A stretch of DNA of 64,000 nt from Burkholderiales bacterium (lineage in GTDB: Bacteria > Pseudomonadota > Gammaproteobacteria > Burkholderiales > Burkholderiaceae_C), in assembly GCA_017307865.1 (NCBI GenBank), contig JAFKGE010000025.1, forward strand, positions 24,576 to 88,575, in the 5' to 3' direction. Below the pieces are notes generated by a model that worked only from the letters and a program-made list of their open reading frames with translations, did not search any database and was not told the DNA's origin. Shown piece after piece: positions 28,525-37,119 of the stretch (its first letter is position 1; the number at the start of each line of letters is the position of its first letter). The position numbers and the translations under genes are program-made.

Positions 28525-29691
28525 TCAGCCCTGCCCCGCCAGCCAGTCGCGCAGGCGCTGCACGCCCTGCCCCAGCCGCGCCACGTCCTTGGACGCGAAG
28601 CACCAGCGCAGCCAGCCGTCGGCCTCGGGGGCGAAGGCCACGCCGGGGGCCAGGCCCAGGCCGGCCTCGGCCACCAGGCGCTTGGCCAGCGCCAGCGAAT
28701 CGTCGAAACCGTCGATGCGCAAGAAGGCGTACATGCCGCCGGGCGCGGCGCAGGTAGTGACGCCCGGCACGGCCTGCAGCAGCGGCACCAGGGTGTCGCG
28801 GCACTGGCGCAGGTGGGCCACGATGCGCGGCGTGATGGTGTCGGTCTGCGCCAGCGCGGCCAGCGCCGCGCGCTGCACGAACACCGGCGCGCAGGAGGTG
28901 TTGAACTCCAGCAGCTTGCCCATCTGCGGCGTCATGGCGGGCGGCATGGTCAGCCAGCCCAGGCGCCAGCCGGTCATCAGGAAGGCCTTGGAAAAGCTCT
29001 GCACCGCCACCAGCCGGTCGTCGGCGCTGGCAATGTCCAGAAAGGACGAAGCCGCGCCGCTCGGCGTGTCGCCCCTGTAGTACAGGCGCTCGTACACCTC
29101 GTCGGCCAGGATCCAGGTGCCCGTCTCGCGGCAGCGCGCCAGGATGGCCTGCTGCTCGGCGCGCGTCAGCGTCCAGCCCGTGGGGTTGTTGGGCGAATTG
29201 ACGATCAGCAGCCTGGTTTGCGGCGTGATGGCGGCCAGCAACGCGGGCAAATCCAGCGCCCAGGCGCCTTCGGGCTGCGGCTTGAGCGCCACGCAACGCA
29301 GGTGCGCGCCCAGGATCACCGGCTGCGCCGTCAGGTTGGGCCACACGGGCGTGACGGCGAGCACCTCGTCGCCGGCGTCCACCAGCATCTGCACCGCCAG
29401 CATCAGCGCGTTGACGCCGCCCGAGGTGATGGCGATGCGCTCGGCCGCGATCGGCCCGTGCAGGCGGCTGGCGTAGTCGGCCACGGCCTGGCGCAGCTCG
29501 GGCAGGCCCAGGTTGTGCGAATAAAAGGTCTCGCCCGCCTGCAGCGCGGCCACGGCGGCGGCGCGCACCGGCTCGGGCGTGATTTCGTCGCTTTCGCCAA
29601 ACCAGAACGGCAACACGTCGGCGCGGCCCATGCCGGCGTTGGCCACTTCACGGATCTTGGATTCTTCGAGGTTCAGGATGGCTTGACGCAT
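28525..29691 (-). CDS. PLP-dependent class I/II aminotransferase
   Basis: A 388-residue fold-type I aminotransferase. PLP residues are seen: N168-P-T-G (NSPNNPTGW), D197 with Y200 (LADEVYERL) and the Schiff-base lysine K235 (QSFSKAFLMTGWRLGW). A conserved C-terminal arginine appears in WLRWCFA. The subgroup is that of aspartate/other amino acid aminotransferases of broad or unknown specificity. It is a single gene upstream of rpsO, with divergent transcription from the small exported protein. Confidence 0.88.
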   Translation of the reverse strand: MRQAILNLEESKIREVANAGMGRADVLPFWFGESDEITPEPVRAAAVAALQAGETFYSHNLGLPELRQAVADYASRLHGPIAAERIAITSGGVNALMLAVQMLVDAGDEVLAVTPVWPNLTAQPVILGAHLRCVALKPQPEGAWALDLPALLAAITPQTRLLIVNSPNNPTGWTLTRAEQQAILARCRETGTWILADEVYERLYYRGDTPSGAASSFLDIASADDRLVAVQSFSKAFLMTGWRLGWLTMPPAMTPQMGKLLEFNTSCAPVFVQRAALAALAQTDTITPRIVAHLRQCRDTLVPLLQAVPGVTTCAAPGGMYAFLRIDGFDDSLALAKRLVAEAGLGLAPGVAFAPEADGWLRWCFASKDVARLGQGVQRLRDWLAGQG

Positions 29692-29781
29692 GGCAGCACG
29701 GCTTTTCTAATGCAATGAAGCGCGTGAGCATCGCACACTTGAGGGCGCCGCGCTGGCCCACAACACCCGGGAGGACTCGCC

Positions 29782-30066
29782 ATGCAGCCCATCAACCGCC
29801 GACTCGCCGCCGGCACCCTGTTCTTGTCCTTGCTGGGCGCGCTGCCCGCCGCGCAGGCCGAGTCCACGCGCCGCAAGAAGGGCGGGACCAAGGCCGCATC
29901 GCGCAGCGGCGCCGGCTCGCGCGGCGTGCGCCTCAAGCCCTCGCCGCGCACCACCTACGCCAACGGCGACACCCCGGCCGAGCGCCAGCGCAACGAAGAC
30001 GCCCGCCTGCGCCGCGAATGCCGCGGCCGGCCCAACTCGGGCGCCTGCCTGGGCTATACCCAGTAG
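29782..30066 (+). CDS. Small basic exported protein, function unknown
   Basis: A 94-residue protein with a clear signal peptide (residues 1-26, hydrophobic LAAGTLFLSLLGALPAAQA with Ala-x-Ala before the cut). The mature part is about 68 residues and very rich in Arg, Lys, Ser and Gly, with two cysteines near the C terminus (C80 and C88) that could form a disulfide. No family was recognised. It has an SD-like GGAGG ten bases before the ATG and ends at a bidirectional terminator. Confidence 0.75.
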   Translation: MQPINRRLAAGTLFLSLLGALPAAQAESTRRKKGGTKAASRSGAGSRGVRLKPSPRTTYANGDTPAERQRNEDARLRRECRGRPNSGACLGYTQ

Positions 30067-30091
30067 CCGGGCGGCGCTCCGACCGCTCCTG

Positions 30092-30147
30092 AAAAAAGAG
30101 CTGCCGGCGCTTGATGCACAAGCGCCGGCAGCCGATTTGACCTGAAA
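30092..30147. terminator. Bidirectional terminator formed by a copy of the dispersed repeat
   Basis: A 13-bp perfect stem (gctgccggcgctt, 30100-30112, with aagcgccggcagc, 30120-30132) has an A run on one side and a T-containing stretch on the other, so it can end both convergent transcripts. The outer parts, GAGCT...CGCTTGAT and GCCGATTTGACCTGAAA, match the ends of the repeat family, so this looks like a palindromic member of the family. Confidence 0.75.
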
Positions 30148-30152
30148 GTCGA

Positions 30153-31646
30153 TCAGGCCAGAGGCACGGGCACGAACAGCTGCTGCCCGTCGCGTTCGAT
30201 CAGCAGCGCCACCGACTTGCCGGACTTGGCCAGCACGGCGCGCATCTGCTCGACGCTGGTGGCGGGCTGGCCGTTGATGGCCAGCACCACGTCGCCGGAC
30301 TGCACACCGGCGGCGGCGGCGGCGCCTTCGGCGTCTTCCACCAGCAGACCGCCGGGGCCGGTCACGTGGGCTTCACGGCGCTCTTGCGGCTGCAGCGGGC
30401 GCAGCGCCAGACCCAGCTTGTTGCTGCTGTCCGAGCTGCCGGCCTGCGCCACCGCCTCGTCCGAGCCCGAGATGGCCTGCAGCGTGGCCGTGAGGTCCTC
30501 GGCCTTGCCGTTGCGCCACACCTGCATCTGCAGTTTTTCGCCCGGCTTGGCCAGCGCGATGCTGGCCGGCAGGTCGCCCGAGTCGACGATGGTCTGGCCG
30601 TTGGCCTTCAGGATCACGTCACCGGGCTTCAGCCCCGCCTTGGCGGCCGCGCTGCCCGGCGTCACCTGGGCCACCAGCGCGCCTTCGGGGTTGGGCAGCT
30701 TGAAGGAATCGGCCAGCGCCTGGTTGACCTGCTGGATCGTCACGCCCAGGCGCGCGTGCTCGACCTTGCCATGCGCCACGATCTGCTCTTCGATGTGCGT
30801 GGCCAGCTCGATCGGGATCGAGAACGACACGCCCATGAAGCCGCCCGAGCGGCTGTAGATCTGCGAGTTGATGCCCACCACCTGGCCCTGCGCGTTGAAC
30901 AGCGGGCCACCCGAGTTGCCGGGGTTGACCGCCACGTCGGTCTGGATGAAGGGCACCGAGCTGTCGTCGGGCAGCGAACGCCCCAGCGCGCTGACAATGC
31001 CGGCGGTGACGGTGTTCTCGAAGCCGAAGGGCGAGCCGATGGCCAGCACCCAGTCGCCCGGCTGCAGCGCCTTGCTGTTGCCGATGGCCACCGTGGGCAG
31101 GTTGTGCGCGTCGATCTTCAGCACCGCGATGTCGGTGCGCGTGTCCATGCCCAGCACCTTGGCCTTGTACTCGCGCCGGTCGGTCAGCTTGACCGTCACC
31201 GTCTTGGCGTTCTTGACCACGTGCGCGTTGGTCATGATCAGGCCGTCCGGGCTGATGATGAAGCCCGAACCCAGGCCGCGCACCGGCACCGTCTGGCTGC
31301 CGCCGTTGGGCCCTTGCTGAAAGGCCTCGGGCGGAATGCCGAAGCGCTTGAGAAAGTCGCGCATGCCGGGGTCCATCGCCGCGCCGCCGCCGTCGCTCAC
31401 CTTCTCGACGCCGCTCACGCTGATGTTGACCACCGCCGGCCCCTCGCGCGCCGCAATGGCGGCAAAGTTGGGCGCCGCCACCAGCGCATTGGCGCCGGTC
31501 GCCGCCGGCGCCGTCACCGCCGGGGCCGTCAGCGCGAAGGCCGGCGTCGACAAGCCGCGCACCGCCGTCACGCCGGCGCCGCCGAGCACACCCGCGGCCA
31601 GCAAAGCCAGCGCCAGGCGGGAAGTTTTGAATTTCAGGGAGCTCAT
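30153..31646 (-). CDS. Do-family periplasmic serine protease (DegP/MucD-like)
   Basis: A 497-residue trypsin-fold protease/chaperone. The ATG at 31646 was chosen because AAAGGA lies six bases before it; a TTG at 31661 overlaps that site. An N-terminal signal or anchor (about 8-30) is followed by the catalytic triad H142 (TNAHVV), D172 (RTDIAVLKI) and S245 (NPGNSGGPLF). Two PDZ domains follow (about 295-385 and 410-490, LLVEDAEGAAAAAGVQSGDV). It is expected to degrade misfolded envelope proteins. It is not linked here to rpoE. Confidence 0.93.
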   Translation of the reverse strand: MSSLKFKTSRLALALLAAGVLGGAGVTAVRGLSTPAFALTAPAVTAPAATGANALVAAPNFAAIAAREGPAVVNISVSGVEKVSDGGGAAMDPGMRDFLKRFGIPPEAFQQGPNGGSQTVPVRGLGSGFIISPDGLIMTNAHVVKNAKTVTVKLTDRREYKAKVLGMDTRTDIAVLKIDAHNLPTVAIGNSKALQPGDWVLAIGSPFGFENTVTAGIVSALGRSLPDDSSVPFIQTDVAVNPGNSGGPLFNAQGQVVGINSQIYSRSGGFMGVSFSIPIELATHIEEQIVAHGKVEHARLGVTIQQVNQALADSFKLPNPEGALVAQVTPGSAAAKAGLKPGDVILKANGQTIVDSGDLPASIALAKPGEKLQMQVWRNGKAEDLTATLQAISGSDEAVAQAGSSDSSNKLGLALRPLQPQERREAHVTGPGGLLVEDAEGAAAAAGVQSGDVVLAINGQPATSVEQMRAVLAKSGKSVALLIERDGQQLFVPVPLA

Positions 31647-31755
31647 GGTCAGTCCTTTCAAGCCATGTCCCGGGCTGGGACGATGGGTGGACTGTGAGCC
31701 GCGAGAGTTAGGTGAAACTTAAGGTTGGTCCACGCACCGACAAGCGAATGTGAGG

Positions 31756-34700
31756 CTACACACCACGCAACACACTGAATTCTCTGAAAAGGTGCGCAGG
31801 CAACGGCGTTTGCAGCTTCCAAACGATGCTCATGGGTCGGTCGCCCTCCGCCGACTCCAACGCCACGGGACCGCAAGCGCGGTAGGCGTCCCCTTTGCAC
31901 GGTCTCACAAAAAGCTGAAACTGCCACCCATTGCCAGGACTTTCGAGATAGCGCCGGCCAACCGCCGTATCCGGCGCAGCGCTGTTTTGGGACTGCCAGT
32001 GAAACCGCTCCGCGCTGATCGCGTAGTCGTGATAGGCAATGCGATCGTGGTAGCCTTCGCTCTTGTCGAGTGTCACAAACAGCAGTTCGGCCTTGCGACT
32101 GTGCAAAGGCAAAGTTCCGGCCTGAAAAGGCACACGGCGCGACGCAGTCAGCCAGCCCACCGCGGTGAGAATTTCACGCGCCCCATAGGCCGCGTGAAGG
32201 CACAGAGGCGTGTCCTCAAGCCCTGGAACGGGGTGGGCGCCCAAGGTGCTGCGGGCCTGCAAGAGCGCCGACAACTCCACCAACTCGGCCGCAACGACGG
32301 GGTGACGTGCCACACGCTCAGCAAACGCTTCGTGTCCTGCTGCCTGGTCATGTCGCCCATCAATTTGGTAGGCCAGCATTTGCGCAGCCAGCGCATCCTC
32401 GGTGCGCAGAGCCGTCCAATGGCCCCGCTGCTCACCCACTACTGCCATCACGTCCAATCGACGCGGATCGTTCACATGCAGCAGATCGCCGAATCGGCGG
32501 CTGAAGTAGTCTTCTTCGGGACCGGGTTCCGAGACGATCAAGCCCGCGTCGCGCTTCAAAGCGGTCCAACCGCTGCGCCCTTGACCCGTTGCGGTGCGAT
32601 AAATATCTTCCAACTCCAACGCTTGGTCGTGCAGAAATTCGGCCAGTTGCACGCCCGAACGGCCACGCAGCGCCGCATAAGACTGCAACTCGGTCTTGAG
32701 CCGCCGCCAGTTCTGGGATGTCAGCGAGCGCAGGCCCTGCAACACCTGCTCTCGCGTCTGGCGCTGAAGATGAATGTGGCAGCCCGGCGGTAAGCTGCCG
32801 AAGCCCGCCTCGACACCCTCCACCAATTCACGACGCGTCAAGCCAGTCAGGCTCGACAACAGGCGGTCGAACCGGAACTCGGCGCGGTGTTGACCCACAA
32901 AGTCGAGCACCAGGCAGCTCTCCTTGCCGGGCGCCAAGCGCAGACCCCGGCCGATCTGCTGCTGGAATAGTACCGGGCTTTGGGTCGGCCGCAGCAATAA
33001 CAGCGTGTCAACCATCGGCAGGTCGATCCCTTCGTTGTAGAGATCGACCGTGACCAGCGCGCACAACTCGCCGCTGCGCAGGCGTTGCGGCGCGCGGCGC
33101 CGTTCTTCACCTGCGGTTGTCCCGACAACGCAGGCCGCTGGCAAGCCCGCGCGGTTGAGCCAATCGGTCATGAACTCGGCATGCGCCACCGAAACACAAA
33201 ATACCAGCGCGCGCGAACGCCTTGCATCAGACGCCAGGCGACGCCATTCACTCACCACCAACCGGGCGCGCACGTCGTTGCCGGTGACCAGGTTGTCCAC
33301 CGCCTCGCGTTCGCCCGGTCGATCCCAAGGCACTGCCGAAAAGTCGGTGGCATCGTCGCAGGCGTAGTACTCAAACGGCGCCAGCAACTGCAAGTCCAGC
33401 GCATGCCACAGCCGCAACTCCACCGCCGGGCTGCCGTCGGGGCGGGCATCGAAGTACGGCGCAATGGGTTGGCCGTCGCTGCGTTCTGGCGTTGCCGTCA
33501 ACCCAAGCAACACGCTCGGGCGAACGGCTTTGGCAAAGGCGTCAAACCGATCGGCTGCGAGGCGGTGACACTCATCGATCACCACGGTGTGCCAATGCTC
33601 GGCGCCCACCGTGGCCACCAGGTCGCGGCTGCTTACGCTGTCGATGGTGGCAAACAGGTGGTCCCATCGCGCGGGCTGATGCGCCCCGGTGAGCAGTTCA
33701 CCAAACTCGGGGTCGCGCAGCACTTCGCGATAGGTGCGAAGTGCCTGGCGCAGGATTTCATCGCGATGGGCCACAAACAAAAGGCGCGGGCGCCCGCCCT
33801 CCTTGCGGCAGGTATTGCGATAGTCAAATGCGGCCACCACTGTCTTGCCGGTGCCGGTGGCCGCAACCAACAAGTTGCGAGACCGACCGTGGGCGCGTTC
33901 GGTGTCCAGTTGCTCCAGCATCTCCTGCTGGTAGGTCTTGGGCTGGAGGTCAAAAAAACTGATCGTGGCAGCGGACTCGCCACCAAATGTCTCGCGCCCA
34001 AGCGCTGCCGCCAAGGCCTGCCGATGCCCGGCGTCATCGGGGTCGTAGCGTTGAAATTCGCTGTCGGCCCACAGGGTTTCGAAATGAGCTACCGCGCGTG
34101 CAAACAGGGCCTCTTGCGCGCGCTGGGTCAGCTTAACCGTCCATTCCAGACCACCCGTCAGTGCCGCGCCTGATAGGTTGGCGCTGCCCACATAGGCCGA
34201 GCCGAAGCCTGTTTTGCGCTGGAACAGCCAGGCCTTGGCATGCAGCCTGGTACGCCGGCCATCCAGCGACACACGCACCTCACAGCCCGGCAGACGCGCA
34301 AGCTCATCTAGCGCACGCGCCTCCGTCGCACCGGTGTAGGTGGTGGTCAGGATCCGAAGCCGCGTCGTCTGTTGATCCCGCCCTTGCTGATATGCGCCTT
34401 TGGCCGTGATCTGCTGCAGCACATCCTGCAGCTTGCGCACGCCGGACACGGTGATAAAACTGACCAGGATGTCCACCTGATCGCTCGAAGCCAGTTCACG
34501 GCGGATTTCCTGCAGTAACGAAGGCGAGCCTTTGCCGGCTGTGAACAGCCACGGGGCAGAGAGACCCATTTCGGGCGACGGGGAAAATTGCTGATCGCGC
34601 CGAACGGCCCGCAAGACGCGCAGCGGCGATGCCACGAGATCAACGACGTCACCCGAGCCACTGGCCTGCGCTTGACCCTGGTTTATGAGACGCTGCCGCA

Positions 34701-34932
34701 ACATGACCAGCAAACCATTGACGAGTTCAAGTTGTCGCCTGGCCTTGTCGGCATCGTCGCCAGACAATTCATCAAGAATGCTTGCGAGTTGCCGCGTGAC
34801 GACCTCGCTCAAGAAATCGGCGACCCCACCCTTTAATGCCGACACATCGGCGTGCGACGGATCGAGCCCCGCGAGTGATCGTGCCAGCCCCTCGGTCAGC
34901 AACAGGTCATAGAGACCATCGGGCAGTGTCAT
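31756..34932 (-). CDS. PLD-domain / DEAD-box helicase / DUF3427 protein
   Basis: A 1058-residue multidomain protein. An N-terminal helical region (1-130) is followed by a phospholipase D-type nuclease domain with one HKD-like motif (H231-x-K233 and G-S-A-N at 249-252, about 135-290). A superfamily 2 helicase then has Walker A K363 (AATGTGKT), a DECH box at 453-456, and motif VI QQIGRGLRL near 690. A long C-terminal DUF3427 region follows. Such PLD-helicase-DUF3427 proteins are widespread, patchily distributed and suspected of acting on foreign or damaged nucleic acid; that role is not shown here. Base and codon use is visibly less GC-extreme than in the neighbours, and a toxin-antitoxin pair is adjacent, which suggests transfer. 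Confidence 0.85.
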   Translation of the reverse strand: MTLPDGLYDLLLTEGLARSLAGLDPSHADVSALKGGVADFLSEVVTRQLASILDELSGDDADKARRQLELVNGLLVMLRQRLINQGQAQASGSGDVVDLVASPLRVLRAVRRDQQFSPSPEMGLSAPWLFTAGKGSPSLLQEIRRELASSDQVDILVSFITVSGVRKLQDVLQQITAKGAYQQGRDQQTTRLRILTTTYTGATEARALDELARLPGCEVRVSLDGRRTRLHAKAWLFQRKTGFGSAYVGSANLSGAALTGGLEWTVKLTQRAQEALFARAVAHFETLWADSEFQRYDPDDAGHRQALAAALGRETFGGESAATISFFDLQPKTYQQEMLEQLDTERAHGRSRNLLVAATGTGKTVVAAFDYRNTCRKEGGRPRLLFVAHRDEILRQALRTYREVLRDPEFGELLTGAHQPARWDHLFATIDSVSSRDLVATVGAEHWHTVVIDECHRLAADRFDAFAKAVRPSVLLGLTATPERSDGQPIAPYFDARPDGSPAVELRLWHALDLQLLAPFEYYACDDATDFSAVPWDRPGEREAVDNLVTGNDVRARLVVSEWRRLASDARRSRALVFCVSVAHAEFMTDWLNRAGLPAACVVGTTAGEERRRAPQRLRSGELCALVTVDLYNEGIDLPMVDTLLLLRPTQSPVLFQQQIGRGLRLAPGKESCLVLDFVGQHRAEFRFDRLLSSLTGLTRRELVEGVEAGFGSLPPGCHIHLQRQTREQVLQGLRSLTSQNWRRLKTELQSYAALRGRSGVQLAEFLHDQALELEDIYRTATGQGRSGWTALKRDAGLIVSEPGPEEDYFSRRFGDLLHVNDPRRLDVMAVVGEQRGHWTALRTEDALAAQMLAYQIDGRHDQAAGHEAFAERVARHPVVAAELVELSALLQARSTLGAHPVPGLEDTPLCLHAAYGAREILTAVGWLTASRRVPFQAGTLPLHSRKAELLFVTLDKSEGYHDRIAYHDYAISAERFHWQSQNSAAPDTAVGRRYLESPGNGWQFQLFVRPCKGDAYRACGPVALESAEGDRPMSIVWKLQTPLPAHLFREFSVLRGV

Positions 34933-34963
34933 CGTTGTCTTTGCTCGCTTGGTTGATTGCTAC
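34843..34963 (-). repeat. 121-bp direct repeat, copy A (5' end of the helicase gene)
   Basis: Spans the first 30 codons of the PLD-helicase gene and 31 bases upstream. An equal-length second copy lies at 35002-35122, with 13 mismatches by my count (about 89% identity), a period of 159 bases, and a 38-base spacer containing GGGGAAA/TTTCCCC. Confidence 0.9.
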
Positions 34964-35001
34964 GCTGGGGAAAACTGGGGGCAGATGAATATTTCCCCTG
35001 G

Positions 35002-35091
35002 CACATCGGCGTGCGACGGATCGAGTCCCTCGAGCGATCATGCCAGTCCCTCGGTCAGCGACAGGTCATAGAGCCCATTGGGCAGTGTCAT
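35002..35091 (-). pseudogene. Decayed duplicate of the helicase gene 5' end (copy B)
   Basis: Reads MTLPNGLYDLSLTEGLA and then a TGA stop at codon 18, in the same frame as the intact gene; after the stop the match continues (SLEGLDPSHADV) and ends at 35002. The surrounding repeat extends to 35122. It is a non-functional remnant of a second gene start, left by duplication or by deletion within a former paralogue. Confidence 0.85.
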
Positions 35092-35118
35092 CGTCGTGTT
35101 TGCTCACTTGGTTGAGTT

Positions 35119-35364
35119 CTACACCTTGTCCTGCACCTGCTCCCAGCAGGCGCCGCAACCCTTTCCGGTCGGCGCGATCCGACCGTCGGCCTTTATGGTA
35201 CGCAAGACCACACGCACCATGTCACGGCTGATGCCGGGGCAGGCCTCTTCAATCTCGGACATGGAAAGGGGCAGGGTTCTCTTGAGGATCTCGGCGTGCA
35301 TGAGCTTGGCGGCCACGAAAGGGCACAGCGACGTCAGCGATTTCAAATCACATGACTTGAACAA
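35119..35364 (-). CDS. Small winged-helix-like ORF (possible remnant), function unknown
   Basis: Up to 81 residues with a TTG start at 35364; the first ATG would be at 35301 (60 residues). The core LSMSEIEEACPGISRDMVRV then VLRTIKADGRI looks like a winged-helix DNA-binding fold, and the end is GKGCGACWEQV. Its stop lies in the outer part of the 121-bp duplicated segment. It could be a real small regulator cotranscribed with the helicase or the C-terminal remnant of a larger gene; I cannot tell. It diverges from the AbiE pair. Confidence 0.45.
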   Translation of the reverse strand: MFKSCDLKSLTSLCPFVAAKLMHAEILKRTLPLSMSEIEEACPGISRDMVRVVLRTIKADGRIAPTGKGCGACWEQVQDKV

Positions 35365-35393
35365 ATGTAATGCAGATATTAAACTTCAAGACC

Positions 35394-35993
35394 ATGAACC
35401 AAAGCGGCCACATCCTCGAACTGGCGCGACGCCAAGGCGTCCTGCGGGCCGCAGATGTGCGTGCGCAGGGGTGGTCGCCACAACTTCTGATCCGGCTTCA
35501 CCAGACCGGCAGGCTGCACAGGATCGCTCGCGGCCTGTATCAACTACCCGACGCCGAAATCACCGAACACCAGACCCTGATCGAGGTGTGCCAACGCGTG
35601 CCAAAGGCCGTTGTGTGCCTGCTGACCGCACTGCAGTTCCATGAAATCGGCTCGCAATTGCCGCACGCGGTCTGGATCGCGCTGCCTGAGGGCACGCAGA
35701 CTCCGGCGCTGCACTATCCGGCGCTGCGCATTACACGTCTGCGGGGCGAGGCCTATTCCGAAGGCATCCAGACCGTGACCGAACACGGTGCACCGATTCG
35801 CGTCTACAGCGCCGCCAAGACGGTTGCCGACTGCTTCAAGTTCCGCAACAAAATTGGCCTGGACGTGGCGCTGGAGGCCCTGAGAGATGCCTGGCGCAGC
35901 CGCAAGGTCACCATGGCCGAGCTGAGCCACTACGCCAAGATCAACCGCGTCGAACGTGTCATGCAGCCCTACCTGGAGGCGGTGACGCAATGA
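35394..35993 (+). CDS. AbiEi-family antitoxin / transcriptional regulator
   Basis: A 199-residue protein. The N-terminal winged helix (about 1-60, NQSGHILELARRQGVLRAAD and RIARGLYQL) and the C-terminal domain match the type IV antitoxin AbiEi, which represses its own promoter and counters the AbiEii nucleotidyltransferase. The ATG at 35394 fits the family start; an ATG at 35370 adds eight residues. A TGTAAT -10-like hexamer at 35366-35371 would fit the later start. The stop overlaps the toxin start by four bases. Confidence 0.88.
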   Translation: MNQSGHILELARRQGVLRAADVRAQGWSPQLLIRLHQTGRLHRIARGLYQLPDAEITEHQTLIEVCQRVPKAVVCLLTALQFHEIGSQLPHAVWIALPEGTQTPALHYPALRITRLRGEAYSEGIQTVTEHGAPIRVYSAAKTVADCFKFRNKIGLDVALEALRDAWRSRKVTMAELSHYAKINRVERVMQPYLEAVTQ

Positions 35994-36895
35994 GCGGAAA
36001 TCTGTCGGCATCCATCCTGGCCCGACTGCTGACGCTTGCCAAGCAGCGCGGCGACGACTACAGCCTGCTGCTCAACCGCTTTGCGATGGAGCGCCTGCTG
36101 ACTCGCGTCAGCGTGTCCCCGCATGCCGACCGCTTCCTGCTCAAGGGTGCCCTGCTCTTTGCATTGTGGTACGACACCCCGCACCGCCCAACCCGGGATG
36201 CCGACCTGTTGGGCTTCGGCCCCGACAATGAGGCAAACCTGATCGCCACTTTTCGCGAAGTCGCCGCCATGGACCTGGGCGACGGGATCGTGTTTGACCC
36301 GGCATCCGTGAAGGCGGATGCCATTCGTGAGGACAACACCTACGGCGGCACCCGCATCACGCTGCTGGCACGCATCGGCTCCGCACGCTGCGCGCTGCAA
36401 ATCGACGTGGGCTTTGGTGATGCCGTGACGCCAGGGCCACAAACCGCAACCTTTCCGACCATGCTGAGCGACTTCCCGGCCCCGACGTTGCGGGTCTATC
36501 CGGTCTACACCGTGATCGCCGAGAAATACCAGGCCATGGTGATGCTGGGGCAAGCGAACAGCCGCATGAAGGACTTCTTCGATCTCGCGGTGATTGCTCG
36601 GCGCACGCACCTGGAAGCCGCGACGCTGGCCACTGCCATCGCCGCCACGTTTGCCCGTCGTCAAACTTTACTGCCTGCCGAGCGCCCGCTGGCCCTGACG
36701 AAGCAGTTCAGCGAAGACGCTGCCAAGTTGCGTCAATGGCAGGCTTTCCTGAACAAAAACCGCATCACCGCAGGCAGCCTGGGGGAGACTGTCGCGCTGC
36801 TGGACAAGTTGCTGTGGCCTCCCACCAAGACTGCCATCACCAACCATTCGACAACAGCGACCTGGGACCCGGATTCTGTGCAGTGGCATTCTTGA
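35990..36895 (+). CDS. AbiEii/AbiGii-family nucleotidyltransferase toxin
   Basis: A 301-residue DNA polymerase beta-fold nucleotidyltransferase. Motif I is LLKGALLFALW followed by the metal pair D70-x-D72 (TRDADLL). The third acidic residue is D139 (LQIDVGFGD). Motifs III/IV are K179 (IAEKYQAM) and R-x-K-D at 192-195 (SRMKDFFDLAV). In characterised AbiEii proteins these residues support toxic nucleotide transfer, in some cases to tRNA. All are present, so the toxin looks intact. It forms a coupled operon with the AbiEi gene. Confidence 0.9.
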   Translation: MSGNLSASILARLLTLAKQRGDDYSLLLNRFAMERLLTRVSVSPHADRFLLKGALLFALWYDTPHRPTRDADLLGFGPDNEANLIATFREVAAMDLGDGIVFDPASVKADAIREDNTYGGTRITLLARIGSARCALQIDVGFGDAVTPGPQTATFPTMLSDFPAPTLRVYPVYTVIAEKYQAMVMLGQANSRMKDFFDLAVIARRTHLEAATLATAIAATFARRQTLLPAERPLALTKQFSEDAAKLRQWQAFLNKNRITAGSLGETVALLDKLLWPPTKTAITNHSTTATWDPDSVQWHS

Positions 36896-37119
36896 ACACT
36901 CGCCGCGAAGCCGGCTTTACAAACGAAGCGCGGTACACCGACGGCTCGAGGATCAGCCAGCTCGAAAGCGGCGGCTTGACCTGCAAAGCGTTCGGATCCC
37001 TGTCCCAGTCGCAGGGGCGAACGATCCGAAAGTGATCCGTCGCTTCGTCTGCAATCGATCGGTCCACCCTGGAAAGGTATTCTTGGTCCTTCGATCTTCG
37101 GCATCTTTGTGCTCCGATT
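36896..37119. other. Gap between AbiEii and the qseC-like gene; degenerate ACGAAGGA-type repeat
   Basis: 224 bases between convergent genes with no supported gene and no clear terminator. On the minus strand about 37072-37115 contains CACAAAGATGCCGAAGATCG followed by AAGGACCAAGAA, which resembles the short ACGAAGGACACGAAG-type repeats seen between genes in related bacteria. The assignment is weak. This is also the right edge of the island. Confidence 0.3.
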
